A DNA stretch of 64,000 nt, taken from contig NZ_JACCFY010000001.1 of assembly GCF_013410745.1 (NCBI RefSeq), positions 2,914,001-2,978,000 on the forward strand, given 5' to 3'. Below are positions 16,810 through 25,443 of this stretch, one piece after another. The notes under the pieces were generated by a model. That model saw only the letters and a program-made list of their open reading frames with translations. It had not been told where the DNA came from and did no database searches. This DNA is from Nesterenkonia xinjiangensis (GTDB taxonomy: Bacteria > Actinomycetota > Actinomycetes > Actinomycetales > Micrococcaceae). The number at the start of each line of letters is the position of its first letter. Position 1 is the stretch's first letter. Made by a program: the position numbers and the translations under genes.

Positions 16810-17882
16810 TGGCCGATGTGATGGGCATCGTCTGGCTCGTCGTGCTCCTGGCCGGCAACGCCTTCTTCGTGGCGGGTGAGTTCGCCGTCATGAGCGCCCG
16901 GCGCAGTCAGATCGAGCCGAAGGCCGAGGCGGGCTCCACCGCCGCTCGCACCGCGCTCTACGCCATGGAGCATGTCTCCCAGATGCTGGCGATCGCCCAG
17001 CTGGGCATCACCGTGTGCTCGCTGCTGATCCTGCAGGTCTCCGAGCCGGCGATCCACCATCTGCTCACCGAGCCGCTGACCATGGTCGGGCTGAACGCCA
17101 CAGCAGCCTCGGTCACCGCCTTCCTCGTGGCGCTGGCGCTGGTCTCGTTCCTGCACGTCACGCTCGGCGAGATGGTGCCGAAGAACTTCGCAGTCTCGGT
17201 GGCCGACCGGGCTGTGCTGATGCTGGCGCCGCCGATGGTCGTGCTCTACAAGGTCCTGAAGCCTGTCATCCTGCTGCTCAACCATGCGGCCAATGCGGTG
17301 CTCCGGCTCTTCCGCGTCACACCGCGCGACGAGGTGGTCTCGACCTTCACCCTGGAGGAGATGCAGTCCATCGTGGCGGAGTCCACCCGTGGCGGCACGG
17401 TGCACGACGACGCAGGGGTGATCGCCGGGGCGCTGGAGTTCGGTGATTACACCGCCGATTCGGTGATGGTGCCGGTGGAGGACGTCGTGACGGTCCCGGG
17501 CGGCGTCACCCCGAGACAGGTGGAGAAGGCCGTGGGACGCACCGGTTTCTCACGCTTTGTCGTCCTGGACGAGGAGGGGGCGCTGGCCGGCTATGTCCAT
17601 CTGAAGGATGTGATGAGCCTGCCGGAGTCCCAGGTCGGTGAGCCGATCCCGGTCACCGCGGTGCGTTCGCTGGGCAACATGGCCTGCGAGGACGAGATCG
17701 AGGACTGTCTGGCGCAGATGCAGCGCACCGGCTCCCACCTGGCCCGTGTGATCGATGCAGAGGGGGTGACGCGCGGGATCCTCTTCCTCGAGGATGTCCT
17801 GGAGGTCCTCGTGGGGGAGATCCACGATGCCACGCAGGCGCAGGACTCGCGTCGGCGTCACCGGGTCGGGGAGGAGGCCTGA
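16806..17882 (+). CDS. CNNM/CorC-family transporter (hemolysin-like), second of pair
   Basis: A 358-residue paralogue of the preceding protein with the same CNNM domain (about 1-185, including LGEMVPKNFAVSVADR) and two CBS domains (about 210-335, VMVPVEDVV and GILFLEDVLEVLVGEIHD), but without the C-terminal CorC_HlyC domain. Tandem pairs of this long-plus-short kind are common in Actinobacteria, and the tight ATGA overlap suggests hetero-oligomer formation (inference). The predicted role is divalent cation transport or sensing, with the CBS pair able to bind adenine nucleotides. Confidence 0.92.
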   Translation: MMADVMGIVWLVVLLAGNAFFVAGEFAVMSARRSQIEPKAEAGSTAARTALYAMEHVSQMLAIAQLGITVCSLLILQVSEPAIHHLLTEPLTMVGLNATAASVTAFLVALALVSFLHVTLGEMVPKNFAVSVADRAVLMLAPPMVVLYKVLKPVILLLNHAANAVLRLFRVTPRDEVVSTFTLEEMQSIVAESTRGGTVHDDAGVIAGALEFGDYTADSVMVPVEDVVTVPGGVTPRQVEKAVGRTGFSRFVVLDEEGALAGYVHLKDVMSLPESQVGEPIPVTAVRSLGNMACEDEIEDCLAQMQRTGSHLARVIDAEGVTRGILFLEDVLEVLVGEIHDATQAQDSRRRHRVGEEA

Positions 17883-17916
17883 GCCCCTCTGTGTGCTGTG
17901 GGCAGGATCATGCGGA

Positions 17917-17930
17917 TCATCTGCAGATGA
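17917..17930. promoter_or_regulatory. Perfect 14-bp palindrome upstream of the zinc transporter operon
   Basis: TCATCTGCAGATGA is its own reverse complement and lies about 95 bp before the znuA start, just upstream of the predicted -35. Immediately before it is a direct repeat GGATCAT-GC-GGATCAT. It does not match the classical Zur box (TGAAAATGATTTTCA type), so its role as the Zur operator is only a possibility from position. Confidence 0.4.
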
Positions 17931-17933
17931 GAT

Positions 17934-17962
17934 TTGTTCGCAACAACGAGCAGGCGTACGCT
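17934..17962 (+). promoter_or_regulatory. Candidate promoter of znuACB with inverted repeat
   Basis: TTGTTC (17934-17939), 17 bp, TACGCT (17957-17962) forms a reasonable sigma-A promoter about 65 bp before the start codon. The inverted repeat TTGTT-CGC-AACAA (17934-17946) overlaps the -35, a suitable place for a repressor such as the Zur-like protein encoded at the far end of the locus. Regulation by Zur is inferred. Confidence 0.45.
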
Positions 17963-18026
17963 GTAACCCGCCTCGGGCATGGACGCGCCCGAGAGACTCG
18001 CCACCGTACATCAGAAGGACCACACC

Positions 18027-19028
18027 ATGTCCGAGATCGCTCTCACTCCTGCTGGACCTGCCGCCGACTCCCGTCAGGGGACCGGCCGTCGGCCACCGTG
18101 GGTGCGGGCTCTCGGACTGTTGGGGGCTCTCGGGCTGGGCCTGACGGCCTGCGGCGAGGGAGAGGCCGGCGCAGGGGAGGACGCCGGGGCGGTCGACGGC
18201 GAGGACACCGGCCTGGTCATCGTCGCCTCCACCGATGTCTACGCGGATCTCGCCGAGAAGATCGTGGGTGACACCGCTGAGGTGGATGCGATGGTCGACA
18301 ACCCGGCGATGGACCCGCACTCCTACGAGGCCACCCCGCAGGACCGTCTGCTCATCGAGCAGGCCGACGTGGTGATCGCCAACGGCGGCGGCTATGACCC
18401 GTTCATCACGCGCCTGGCCTCGTCGGCGGACAAGGATGACCTCGTCTTCCAGATCCTCGACGGGGAGAACCACCATTCGCACGAGTGGACGGGCAGCTAT
18501 GAGAACGAGCACGTCTGGTACGACCTCGCTCTGATGGCTGACTTCGCCCATGAGTTCGGCGAGCACATGGGCGACCTCGCCCCGGAGAACGCGGACCTCT
18601 ACACGGAGAGCGCGGAGCAGCTTGCCGGGCAGATCGAGGAGCTCGACGAGCGCAACCGCGCCGTGGACGCCGAAGGCCTCGCCTACCTGGCGACCGAGCC
18701 GGTCTCCCAGTTCCTGCTGCTCGACGCCGGCTTCGAGGACCTCACGGAGGAGCAGTTCCTGGCAGCGGTGGAGCATGGCGACGATGTCGCTCCCCGGCTC
18801 TATCAGGACGCCCTGGACATCGCCACGAGCGATGACATCGACATGCTGGCCTACAACGAGCAGACTGAGACCAACCAGTCCCAGCAGATCCGTCGAGCCG
18901 CTGAGGACGCCGGCGTCCCGGTCCTGGAGTTCTCCGAGACGCTCCCTGAAGACACCGACGACTTCCTCGAGTGGATGGATCGCAACATCGACGAGGTCGA
19001 AGAGATCGTGGAGGCTGGACGTGGCTGA
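18027..19028 (+). CDS. znuA: Zinc-type ABC transporter substrate-binding lipoprotein
   Basis: A 333-residue binding protein of the TroA/ZnuA cluster. The lipobox LTAC places the lipidated Cys at 42, after a long N-terminal region. Probable ligands include His98 (MDPHSYEAT) and His162 (NEHVWYDL), with a short His loop ENHHSHEW (His149, 150, 152), a zinc-binder feature lacking in the manganese protein at 1928. I chose ATG 18027 because AGAAGGA lies about 10 bp before it; an in-frame ATG at 17979 has no such site. The downstream ATPase gene overlaps by 8 bp. Confidence 0.9.
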   Translation: MSEIALTPAGPAADSRQGTGRRPPWVRALGLLGALGLGLTACGEGEAGAGEDAGAVDGEDTGLVIVASTDVYADLAEKIVGDTAEVDAMVDNPAMDPHSYEATPQDRLLIEQADVVIANGGGYDPFITRLASSADKDDLVFQILDGENHHSHEWTGSYENEHVWYDLALMADFAHEFGEHMGDLAPENADLYTESAEQLAGQIEELDERNRAVDAEGLAYLATEPVSQFLLLDAGFEDLTEEQFLAAVEHGDDVAPRLYQDALDIATSDDIDMLAYNEQTETNQSQQIRRAAEDAGVPVLEFSETLPEDTDDFLEWMDRNIDEVEEIVEAGRG

Positions 19029-20007
19029 TCCCGGTGCGAGCCCGGCGGTGCTGTCACTGGACGGAGCCGGGATCGCCTTCCATGGGCGCAGGCTGTGGGA
19101 GGGGGTCGACCTTGACCTCTCCGCCGGCGAGTTCCTCGCCGTGCTCGGCCCCAACGGAGCCGGGAAGTCCACCCTGCTGAAGGTCCTTCTCGGACTGCAG
19201 CGGCTCAGTTGGGGCGAGGTCCGCGTGGCCGGGCGTCCGGTGCGCCGCGGCAGCAGCACGGTCGGCTACATCCCCCAGCAGCATGCCATGCCGGCGGAGA
19301 CCCCGCTGCGCGCACGGGATCTGGTGGCCCTGGGGCTGGACGGGCACCGCTACGGCTTCCGGCTGCGGCCGCGCGCGCAGCGGCGCGAAGTGGACCGGCT
19401 CCTCGAGCAGGTGGGCGCCACGGAGTATGCGGAGATGCCGGTGGGGCTCCTCTCAGGGGGCGAGCAGCAGCGCCTGCGGGCCGCCCAGGCACTGGCCTCC
19501 GATCCGGCGGTGCTGCTCTGCGACGAGCCGCTGCACTCCCTGGATCTGCATCATCAGCAGGCCATCACCGATCTCATCCAGAGGCAGGCCACCGAGCGTG
19601 GTTCGGCCGTCGTCTTCGTCACCCATGAGATCAATCCGGTCATCGAACACGTGGACCGGGTGCTCTACCTTGCGCGGGGTCAGCACCGGATCGGACCGAC
19701 TCGCGAGGTCATGCGTTCCGAGGTGCTCAGCGAGCTCTATGGCGCCCCGATCGACGTGATCGAGCATCGTGGCCGGCTCGTGGTCATGTCCCATCACCTG
19801 GAGGGGCATCACTGCGCGCCCGGACACGGCGGGACGGGGGACGCCGCCCATGGGCCTGAGGCGCAGGCGCGGGCCCCGGAGGACCCCCGGGCCGGGGTCG
19901 GCCCGCACGTCCACGACGACGACCATGAGCCCCACGGCCATGCCTCATCCCGGCATGTTGGGCGGGAACAGGCGCCCGAGGGGCGTCGGATGGGAGCTCC
20001 CCGATGA
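19021..20007 (+). CDS. znuC: Zinc-type ABC transporter ATP-binding protein with His-rich tail
   Basis: A 328-residue ABC ATPase starting at GTG 19021, inside the end of znuA. Walker A GPNGAGKST is at 43-51, the Q-loop near 86, the signature LSGGE at 144-148, Walker B plus Glu VLLCDEP at 164-170, and the switch His near 202. Family members are about 250 residues; the extra 75-80 residues form a tail with 13 histidines between 249 and 312 (clusters such as SHHLEGHH and HVHDDDHEPHGH), which could bind zinc in the cytoplasm. It overlaps the permease gene by ATGA. Confidence 0.92.
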   Translation: MADPGASPAVLSLDGAGIAFHGRRLWEGVDLDLSAGEFLAVLGPNGAGKSTLLKVLLGLQRLSWGEVRVAGRPVRRGSSTVGYIPQQHAMPAETPLRARDLVALGLDGHRYGFRLRPRAQRREVDRLLEQVGATEYAEMPVGLLSGGEQQRLRAAQALASDPAVLLCDEPLHSLDLHHQQAITDLIQRQATERGSAVVFVTHEINPVIEHVDRVLYLARGQHRIGPTREVMRSEVLSELYGAPIDVIEHRGRLVVMSHHLEGHHCAPGHGGTGDAAHGPEAQARAPEDPRAGVGPHVHDDDHEPHGHASSRHVGREQAPEGRRMGAPR

Positions 20008-20981
20008 TCGAGCAGATCACGTCCTCATTCAGCGTGGACGGCTACTGGGAGCTGTTCTCCCTGGTCCGGAACTCCGTGATCGCCGCCGCCGCCCTCGGCC
20101 TGATGGGAGGGGTCATCGGTGTGCTCATCATGCTCCGCCGCACGGCGCTGGTCGTGCACGGCATCGCTGAGATCTCCTTCGCAGGTGCGGCCCTGTTCCT
20201 GCTGATCGGCCTCGACGTCGTGCTCGGTTCGGCGATGGGCGCCGTGGGGGCGGCGCTGCTGATCGGTGTGCTCAGCCTCAAGGACAAGGACACCAGCGCG
20301 GTCACCGGCGTGCTCATGCCGTTCGGCCTGGGGCTGGGGATCCTCTTCCTCTCGCTCTACCAAGGCCGCTCGGCGAACCGCTTCGGGCTGCTGACCGGGC
20401 AGATCGTCGGAGTGGACGACATGCAGACGCGCACCCTGGTCACCGGCGCCCTGGTGATCACGGCGCTGCTGGCCGTCGTCTGGCGGCCGATGCTGTTCTC
20501 CTCCATCGACCCGCAGCTCGCTCAGGCCCGCGGTGTCCCCGTCAACGCGCTGTCCCTGGTGTTCATGGTGCTGCTCGGCGTGGCGGTGGCGATGTCCGTG
20601 CAGGTGGTGGGCGCGCTGCTGGTGCTCTCCCTGGTGGTCGTCCCGGCCGCGGCGGCGCTGAAGGTGACGGCCCGGCCGGTGATGGCGGTGGGCCTGTCCA
20701 TGATCTTCGCGCTGATCTCCTCGGTGGGCGGCATCATGCTGGCGATCACCGGGCAGATCCCGATCAGCCCCTACATCACCACGATCTCGTTCCTCATCTA
20801 CCTGGTCTGCCTGCTCATCGGCCGCGGCCGGCGGCTGCGGCGTCAGGAGCAGGCGGCGCAGGTGATGGCCGGCCCCGAGGGCGGGTCTGTCCGTGGTGGG
20901 CAGGAGCTGGACCACAGGTCTTCGGAGGCATCCGTGGGCCCCGAGGCCCAGGGCGCCGAACGTCGGCGGGCGAAAGTCTGA
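20004..20981 (+). CDS. znuB: Zinc-type ABC transporter permease
   Basis: A 325-residue ABC-3 family permease with about eight hydrophobic segments between residues 20 and 275 and a hydrophilic C-terminal tail of about 45 residues. It forms the membrane channel of the ZnuACB system. The start overlaps the znuC stop by ATGA. The gene converges on the Zur-like gene with only 16 bp between the stop codons, and no separate terminator hairpin is visible there. Confidence 0.93.
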   Translation: MIEQITSSFSVDGYWELFSLVRNSVIAAAALGLMGGVIGVLIMLRRTALVVHGIAEISFAGAALFLLIGLDVVLGSAMGAVGAALLIGVLSLKDKDTSAVTGVLMPFGLGLGILFLSLYQGRSANRFGLLTGQIVGVDDMQTRTLVTGALVITALLAVVWRPMLFSSIDPQLAQARGVPVNALSLVFMVLLGVAVAMSVQVVGALLVLSLVVVPAAAALKVTARPVMAVGLSMIFALISSVGGIMLAITGQIPISPYITTISFLIYLVCLLIGRGRRLRRQEQAAQVMAGPEGGSVRGGQELDHRSSEASVGPEAQGAERRRAKV

Positions 20982-20997
20982 TACCCCGCACGCCCGA

Positions 20998-21432
20998 TCA
21001 GGACGCGTCGCGCAGGCGTGCCGCGCAGGCTTCGCAGAGGCCGAAGATCTCCAGGGTGTGCTGCACGTCGGTGAACCGGTGCTCGGCGGCGAGCTCCTCG
21101 GTCCACTGCTCGATGTCCGGGGCTGCGAACTCCACAGTCAGCCCGCATCCGCGGCACACCAGGTGATGGTGGTGCTCTTCGCGAGCACAGAGGCGGAAGA
21201 TCGCCTCGGTGTCGTCGGGACGCAGCACGTCGACCAGGCCCTCCTCCTGATGCGACTGGAGGATGCGGTACACGGTGGCCAGCGAGACCTTCTCGCCGCG
21301 TCCCTCGAGGATGCGGTGCAGGTCCTGAGCACTGACGAAGTCCTCCAACGAGCTCAGCGCGGCCCACACAGCTCGCTTCTGGCGCGTGGAGCGCCCGCGC
21401 ACCGGGGGCGTGGCGGTGTTCTCAGCAGTCAC
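20998..21432 (-). CDS. zur: Fur-family regulator, probably Zur
   Basis: A 144-residue Fur-superfamily repressor from GTG 21432, with GGGAGG 9 bp upstream. The winged helix contains VSAQDLHRILEGRGEKVSLATVYRILQ (about 33-59). Metal sites are visible: a His87-90 run in EEHHHHLVC and two CxxC pairs, Cys93/Cys96 and Cys133/Cys136, forming the structural zinc site. Placement next to znuACB argues for Zur rather than Fur or a peroxide sensor. The product would repress zinc uptake when zinc is plentiful. Confidence 0.9.
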   Translation of the reverse strand: MTAENTATPPVRGRSTRQKRAVWAALSSLEDFVSAQDLHRILEGRGEKVSLATVYRILQSHQEEGLVDVLRPDDTEAIFRLCAREEHHHHLVCRGCGLTVEFAAPDIEQWTEELAAEHRFTDVQHTLEIFGLCEACAARLRDAS

Positions 21433-21605
21433 AGGTCTGGTCCTCCCTGCGCAGAGATGGGCTCTGGCATCACTCCAGCCTAACAGCGCCGCGCCTCCGA
21501 CGGTCCCCGTCTGCGGCGGGCAGAGGTGCGTCCGGGTGGCCGCTGCCGCCGGCTCCTGACCGTGACCTCGACCGCACCTCTGACCGCCGGAGTCTCCCTC
21601 ATCCC

Positions 21606-21643
21606 TTGACGGGGAACTGCCTCTCGAGTACTTTATCGATAAA
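21606..21643 (+). promoter_or_regulatory. Promoter with LacI-type operator, sugar ABC operon
   Basis: TTGACG (21606-21611), a 17-bp spacer and TACTTT (21629-21634) form a sigma-A promoter 43 bp before the binding-protein gene. The perfect palindrome TTTATCGATAAA (21632-21643) overlaps the -10 and the start site. Its central CG and 12-bp length are typical of LacI-family operators, so this promoter is probably repressed until an arabinose-derived inducer is present. Confidence 0.7.
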
Positions 21644-21676
21644 TCAGTGTGACCCAGACAACACTCGGAGGCGAAC

Positions 21677-22918
21677 ATGAGATCACGGTCCCAGCTGGCC
21701 GGACTCGCCGCAGCAGCCCTGGTGCTGCCGCTGGCGGCCTGTGGAGAGGGGGGAGGTGAGGAGCCTCTCCAGTTCTGGAACCTGCTGAGCGGGGACGACG
21801 GCCGGTTCATGCAGCAGATCGTCGACGACTACAACGACACCGATCCGGAGATCCCCGTCTCCTTCCAGCCCGCCCCGCGAGACGACATGTACATGCGGAT
21901 GTACTCGGTGGCGCGTGCCGGCTCCGACATCCCCGACGTCGTCCTGGCACACAATCTGGTGATCGCCGAACTGGCGACCAATGAGATCCTCACCCCCGTT
22001 GAGCCCCTCATGAGTGAGCAGCCGGAGCTGCGGCAGGAGAACTACCTCGACGCCGCCTGGGAGGCAGGGGTCTACGACGGTGCCCAATGGGGCATTCCGC
22101 TCGACCTCCATGGGCTGGTCACATATTACAACGTTGCACTAGTGGAGGAGCTCGGCCTGGAGCACATCCTCGACGACGGCATCGTCACCGTCGAGGAGCT
22201 CCTCGAGCTGGAGGACGAGCTTCCGGACGACCTCTACGCCACCACCGCCTGGTTCATGCCCGGTCTCATCTACAACTGGCAGTACAACGTGGGCGACGGC
22301 GTGGGAGGGGCCGCCGAGGACATCGACTTCGGCGGCGACAGCTACGTGGAGTCCTTCGAAGCGGTCAAGGCGCTGCAGGAGTCCGGTCTGATGGCTCCCG
22401 AGGACTCCGATGCGGCACAGGTCTTCCGCAGCGGACGTTCCGTCTTCCACCCGTCGGGCACCTGGGAGATCAGCGCGCAGGACGAGGTCGAGGGCCTGGA
22501 ATGGGATCTCACGCACAGCATGCAGCTCGATGCGGAGAATGCGGTGAACCAGTTCGAGTCCCACTCCTTCGTGCAGATGGCCGATGAGGACCGCGATCTC
22601 GAGCGGGACCGGGCGGTCGCGGACTTCCTGGAGTTCGTGCGCACCAACTCGTTGCACTGGGCAGAGGCCGGCCAGATCGTCGCCAGCCGTGACACCTATG
22701 ACAGCGACGCGTATGCGGAGTACCCGCAGTCCTTCTTCACCCAGCCTGAGAACGAGGGGCTGCTGGTGACGGACAACTTCGAGTTCGCCCCGTACGTGGG
22801 GGAGGCGCTCTGGGATGAGGCTCAGAACGTGACGTTCGGCCGGTACAGCATCGAGCAGGCCGTCGAACGGATGAACTCGTCCACCCAGGCCCGGATCGAG
22901 ATGGTGGAGGCGCCATGA
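21677..22918 (+). CDS. CUT1 sugar ABC transporter substrate-binding lipoprotein
   Basis: A 413-residue family-1 extracellular solute-binding protein. The signal peptide ends PLAAC with Cys22 as lipidation site. The body has the usual features of oligosaccharide binders (LLSGDDGRFMQQIVDDYNDTDPEI and later PSGTWEISAQD). A good RBS (GGAGGCG) precedes the ATG. It heads an operon with two permeases and, further on, a GH51 arabinofuranosidase, so arabino-oligosaccharides are the likely cargo. The mature protein is markedly acidic. Confidence 0.9.
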   Translation: MRSRSQLAGLAAAALVLPLAACGEGGGEEPLQFWNLLSGDDGRFMQQIVDDYNDTDPEIPVSFQPAPRDDMYMRMYSVARAGSDIPDVVLAHNLVIAELATNEILTPVEPLMSEQPELRQENYLDAAWEAGVYDGAQWGIPLDLHGLVTYYNVALVEELGLEHILDDGIVTVEELLELEDELPDDLYATTAWFMPGLIYNWQYNVGDGVGGAAEDIDFGGDSYVESFEAVKALQESGLMAPEDSDAAQVFRSGRSVFHPSGTWEISAQDEVEGLEWDLTHSMQLDAENAVNQFESHSFVQMADEDRDLERDRAVADFLEFVRTNSLHWAEAGQIVASRDTYDSDAYAEYPQSFFTQPENEGLLVTDNFEFAPYVGEALWDEAQNVTFGRYSIEQAVERMNSSTQARIEMVEAP

Positions 22919-23871
22919 GCACCAGCACGACTGCACGCCGCGAGGCGCGGACCCGCACCCGTCGGGCCCCCTCGTCGTCGAGGAGGCTTCCGCAGGGGCT
23001 GCGCGCCTGGCTGCGTGCGCTCCCGTTCATGGGGCCGCACCTGGTCCTCTTCGCCGTCTTCGGGCTCATCCCGGCGGTCTTCGGCATCTACGTGGCCTTC
23101 ACGCAGTGGAACCTCGTCGGAGATCCGGAGTTCATCGGACTGGACAACTTCCGGGTGCTCTTCGACACGGACCACGCCTTTCACCGGATCTTCATCAACG
23201 GCCTGTGGAACACCATCCTGTTCGTGATCATCGGTGTCCCGCTGCTCATCGGAGTGCCTCTGGTGCTGGCGGTGCTGCTCTCCCGGAAGGACCTGCGCGC
23301 GGCGAACGTCTTCCAGGGCATCTTCTTCGTCCCCGGCCTGATCTCGGTCTCGGCGGGCGCGATCGCCTGGAACCTGGTGTTCAACCGAGAGTTCGGGCCG
23401 GTGAACCACTATCTGGGCACCGACATCAGCTTCACCACCACCCAGCCCTGGGCCTGGGGGACGATCTTCGTGCTGACCATCTGGGCGGGCATCGGCGGCA
23501 ACCTCATCATCTATCGCTCGGCGATCTCCGCGGTGCCCCAGGAGCTCTACGAGGTCGCCTCCATCGACGGGGCCGGCGCCGCGCGATCCTTCATCAACGT
23601 CACCCTTCCATCGATCCGCCTTCCGCTGCTCTACACCACGGTGATGACGACGACCGCGTCGTTCAACGTCTTCGCCCAGCCGCTCATGCTCACCAACGGC
23701 GGGCCCGCCGACAGCACCACGGTGCTGATGATGGAGGTCCGTGATCTGGCATTCGGCGGCGGGCCCTCCATCGCCGGTGTCGCCTCCGCCATGGCCGTGC
23801 TCCTCGGCCTGGTGCTCATGGCCATCTCCGCGATCCAGTTCTTCATCATGTACAGGAGGACCGATGTCTGA
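22915..23871 (+). CDS. Sugar ABC transporter permease, MalF/LacF type
   Basis: A 318-residue permease with six hydrophobic segments and the coupling motif EAA-like ELYEVASIDGAGAARSFINVTLPSI near residues 206-230. The N-terminus is a basic stretch of about 35 residues. It overlaps the binding-protein gene by ATGA and pairs with the next permease. No ATPase gene lies in this operon, so the complex probably borrows a general MsiK/MsmK-type ATPase encoded elsewhere, as is usual for CUT1 systems in Actinobacteria. Confidence 0.92.
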   Translation: MSTSTTARREARTRTRRAPSSSRRLPQGLRAWLRALPFMGPHLVLFAVFGLIPAVFGIYVAFTQWNLVGDPEFIGLDNFRVLFDTDHAFHRIFINGLWNTILFVIIGVPLLIGVPLVLAVLLSRKDLRAANVFQGIFFVPGLISVSAGAIAWNLVFNREFGPVNHYLGTDISFTTTQPWAWGTIFVLTIWAGIGGNLIIYRSAISAVPQELYEVASIDGAGAARSFINVTLPSIRLPLLYTTVMTTTASFNVFAQPLMLTNGGPADSTTVLMMEVRDLAFGGGPSIAGVASAMAVLLGLVLMAISAIQFFIMYRRTDV

Positions 23872-24841
23872 CACAGCCGTCATCGAGACCGACCAGAGGG
23901 CCCCGGGCCGAGGCGGCGCCGACGGCGTCCCCGGCCACCCCTTCCCCGGCGCACAGGGCGGCGGGCGAGGCCGGCGCCGCAGGATCCCCGGGGGCAGTCC
24001 GATGCGTTCCCGGATCGCGCTGATCATCACCTATGTGGTGCTCGCCGCCCTGGCGCTGATCTGGCTGCTGCCGGTGGTCTTCTCCCTGTCCACCTCGTTC
24101 AAGTCGCCCACCGAGTTCGCCTTCGAGGCCTTCCGGATGCTTCCGGCCCAGTGGGTGGCGGACAACTACATCGCTCTGCTCAACGACGTCGCCGGCTATC
24201 CGGTGCTGCGGTGGTTCTGGAACTCCATGTTCATCTCCACGATGCACGCCACTCTGACTGTGGTGGTGGTGTCCATCGCAGGCTACGGCTACTCGCGACT
24301 GGACTTCCCCGGCAAGGACACCCTGTTCTTCACCCTGCTGGCGATCTCCCTGTTCCCCGTCATCGCGAACCTCATCCCGCTCTACGAGATCGTCGCGCGG
24401 CTGGGCTGGGTCAACTCGCCCTGGGCGATGATCGTGCCGGGCCTCGCCGGAGTGGCGAGCATCTTCCTGGTGCGCGCCTTCATGGCGGGGATCCCCAAGG
24501 AGATGGACGACGCCGCCCGCATCGACGGGGCCGGAGACTTCCAGATCTTCTTCCGGATCGTGCTTCCGCTGATCCGGCCCATCCTCATCGTGATCTTCCT
24601 GTTCGCCTTCACCGGATCCTGGAACGACTTCCTGTGGCCGTTGATCGTGTTCAACGACGTCGAGCAGATGCCGATCACCGCAGGGCTCCAGCTGCTGCAG
24701 AACATGCTGGGGGCCTATGACAGCATCGGCCAGCTCATGGCCTCGGCCGTGCTGGCGATGATCCCGACCCTGGTGCTGTTCCTGGTGGCGCAGAAGTACT
24801 TCGTCAGCTCCTTGAGCATGTCCTCCGGGATCAAGGGATGA
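23864..24841 (+). CDS. Sugar ABC transporter permease, MalG type
   Basis: A 325-residue permease starting at ATG 23864, with AGGAGGA close upstream and an 8-bp overlap with the preceding gene. About 45 disordered, Gly/Arg-rich residues come before the first membrane segment (ALIITYVVLAALALIWLLPVVF). The EAA-type loop reads KEMDDAARIDGAGDFQIFFRIVLPL. It completes the heterodimeric channel. The stop overlaps the next gene by ATGA. Confidence 0.92.
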   Translation: MSDTAVIETDQRAPGRGGADGVPGHPFPGAQGGGRGRRRRIPGGSPMRSRIALIITYVVLAALALIWLLPVVFSLSTSFKSPTEFAFEAFRMLPAQWVADNYIALLNDVAGYPVLRWFWNSMFISTMHATLTVVVVSIAGYGYSRLDFPGKDTLFFTLLAISLFPVIANLIPLYEIVARLGWVNSPWAMIVPGLAGVASIFLVRAFMAGIPKEMDDAARIDGAGDFQIFFRIVLPLIRPILIVIFLFAFTGSWNDFLWPLIVFNDVEQMPITAGLQLLQNMLGAYDSIGQLMASAVLAMIPTLVLFLVAQKYFVSSLSMSSGIKG

Positions 24842-25344
24842 CCGTGATGGTTCCCCGCCAGGCCCGGCGCTCCACCCGCCCCACCGGCTCCACCCGCCCC
24901 ACCGGCTCCGCCCGGCCCCCGCGCCGGCGGGCCGAGCGGGCCCTGCTGTTCATCGCGGCCGGTTGGAACGCCGTGCTGGCAGTGATCACCCTGTTCCCCT
25001 TCCAGTATTGGTTCGCCTCCAGCGGGTACCAGGGACTCGAGGAGGCCGATGCCCTGGGGTCGGCCTCGATGGTCACCGAAGTGGCCGCCGTAGTGCGGAC
25101 CTACGGGATCGCCGTGCTGGTCGGCGCGCTGCTGACCGCGGTCATCGCCTGGCGGCTGAAGATCGATCACAGCCGGGCCGTCACCTGGTGGCTGATCGCC
25201 TGCGTGGTGGGCACGTTCATCACCCGTGACGTGGTCAGCGTGCTGCTGTTCAGCGTGTGCCTGGCCGTCTACCTCTCCCGATCCCGGGCCCTGCGCCTCC
25301 ATGCCGAGGCGGAGGCGGCACGGGCCCGCGAGGCGCCTGTCTGA
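24838..25344 (+). CDS. Uncharacterised four-helix membrane protein in the sugar ABC operon
   Basis: A 168-residue protein I do not recognise. After a Pro/Thr/Arg-rich N-terminus with a duplicated STRPTG unit, four hydrophobic segments are visible (about 35-59, 85-105, 113-128 and 129-147), followed by an Ala/Arg/Glu-rich cytoplasmic tail. It overlaps the MalG-type permease gene by ATGA, so it is co-translated with the transporter and may be an accessory subunit. It has no signal peptide, catalytic motif or known domain that I can identify. Confidence 0.75.
   Translation: MTVMVPRQARRSTRPTGSTRPTGSARPPRRRAERALLFIAAGWNAVLAVITLFPFQYWFASSGYQGLEEADALGSASMVTEVAAVVRTYGIAVLVGALLTAVIAWRLKIDHSRAVTWWLIACVVGTFITRDVVSVLLFSVCLAVYLSRSRALRLHAEAEAARAREAPV
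24873..24908 (+). repeat. Tandem 18-bp duplication in the membrane protein gene
   Basis: Two adjacent 18-bp copies (24873-24890 and 24891-24908) of CACCCGCCCCACCGGCTC encode the duplicated S-T-R-P-T-G unit. This looks like a recent slippage event in a disordered N-terminus. Confidence 0.8.
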
Positions 25345-25443
25345 CGCGCCGCCTCGCACGCTGCCGCCGGCCCGCCTGCAGGCGCGCATCCCCAGTCCTC
25401 CGTCGGGCGTCCGCGTCCTAGCCTTCCGAGATCAAGGAGATCC

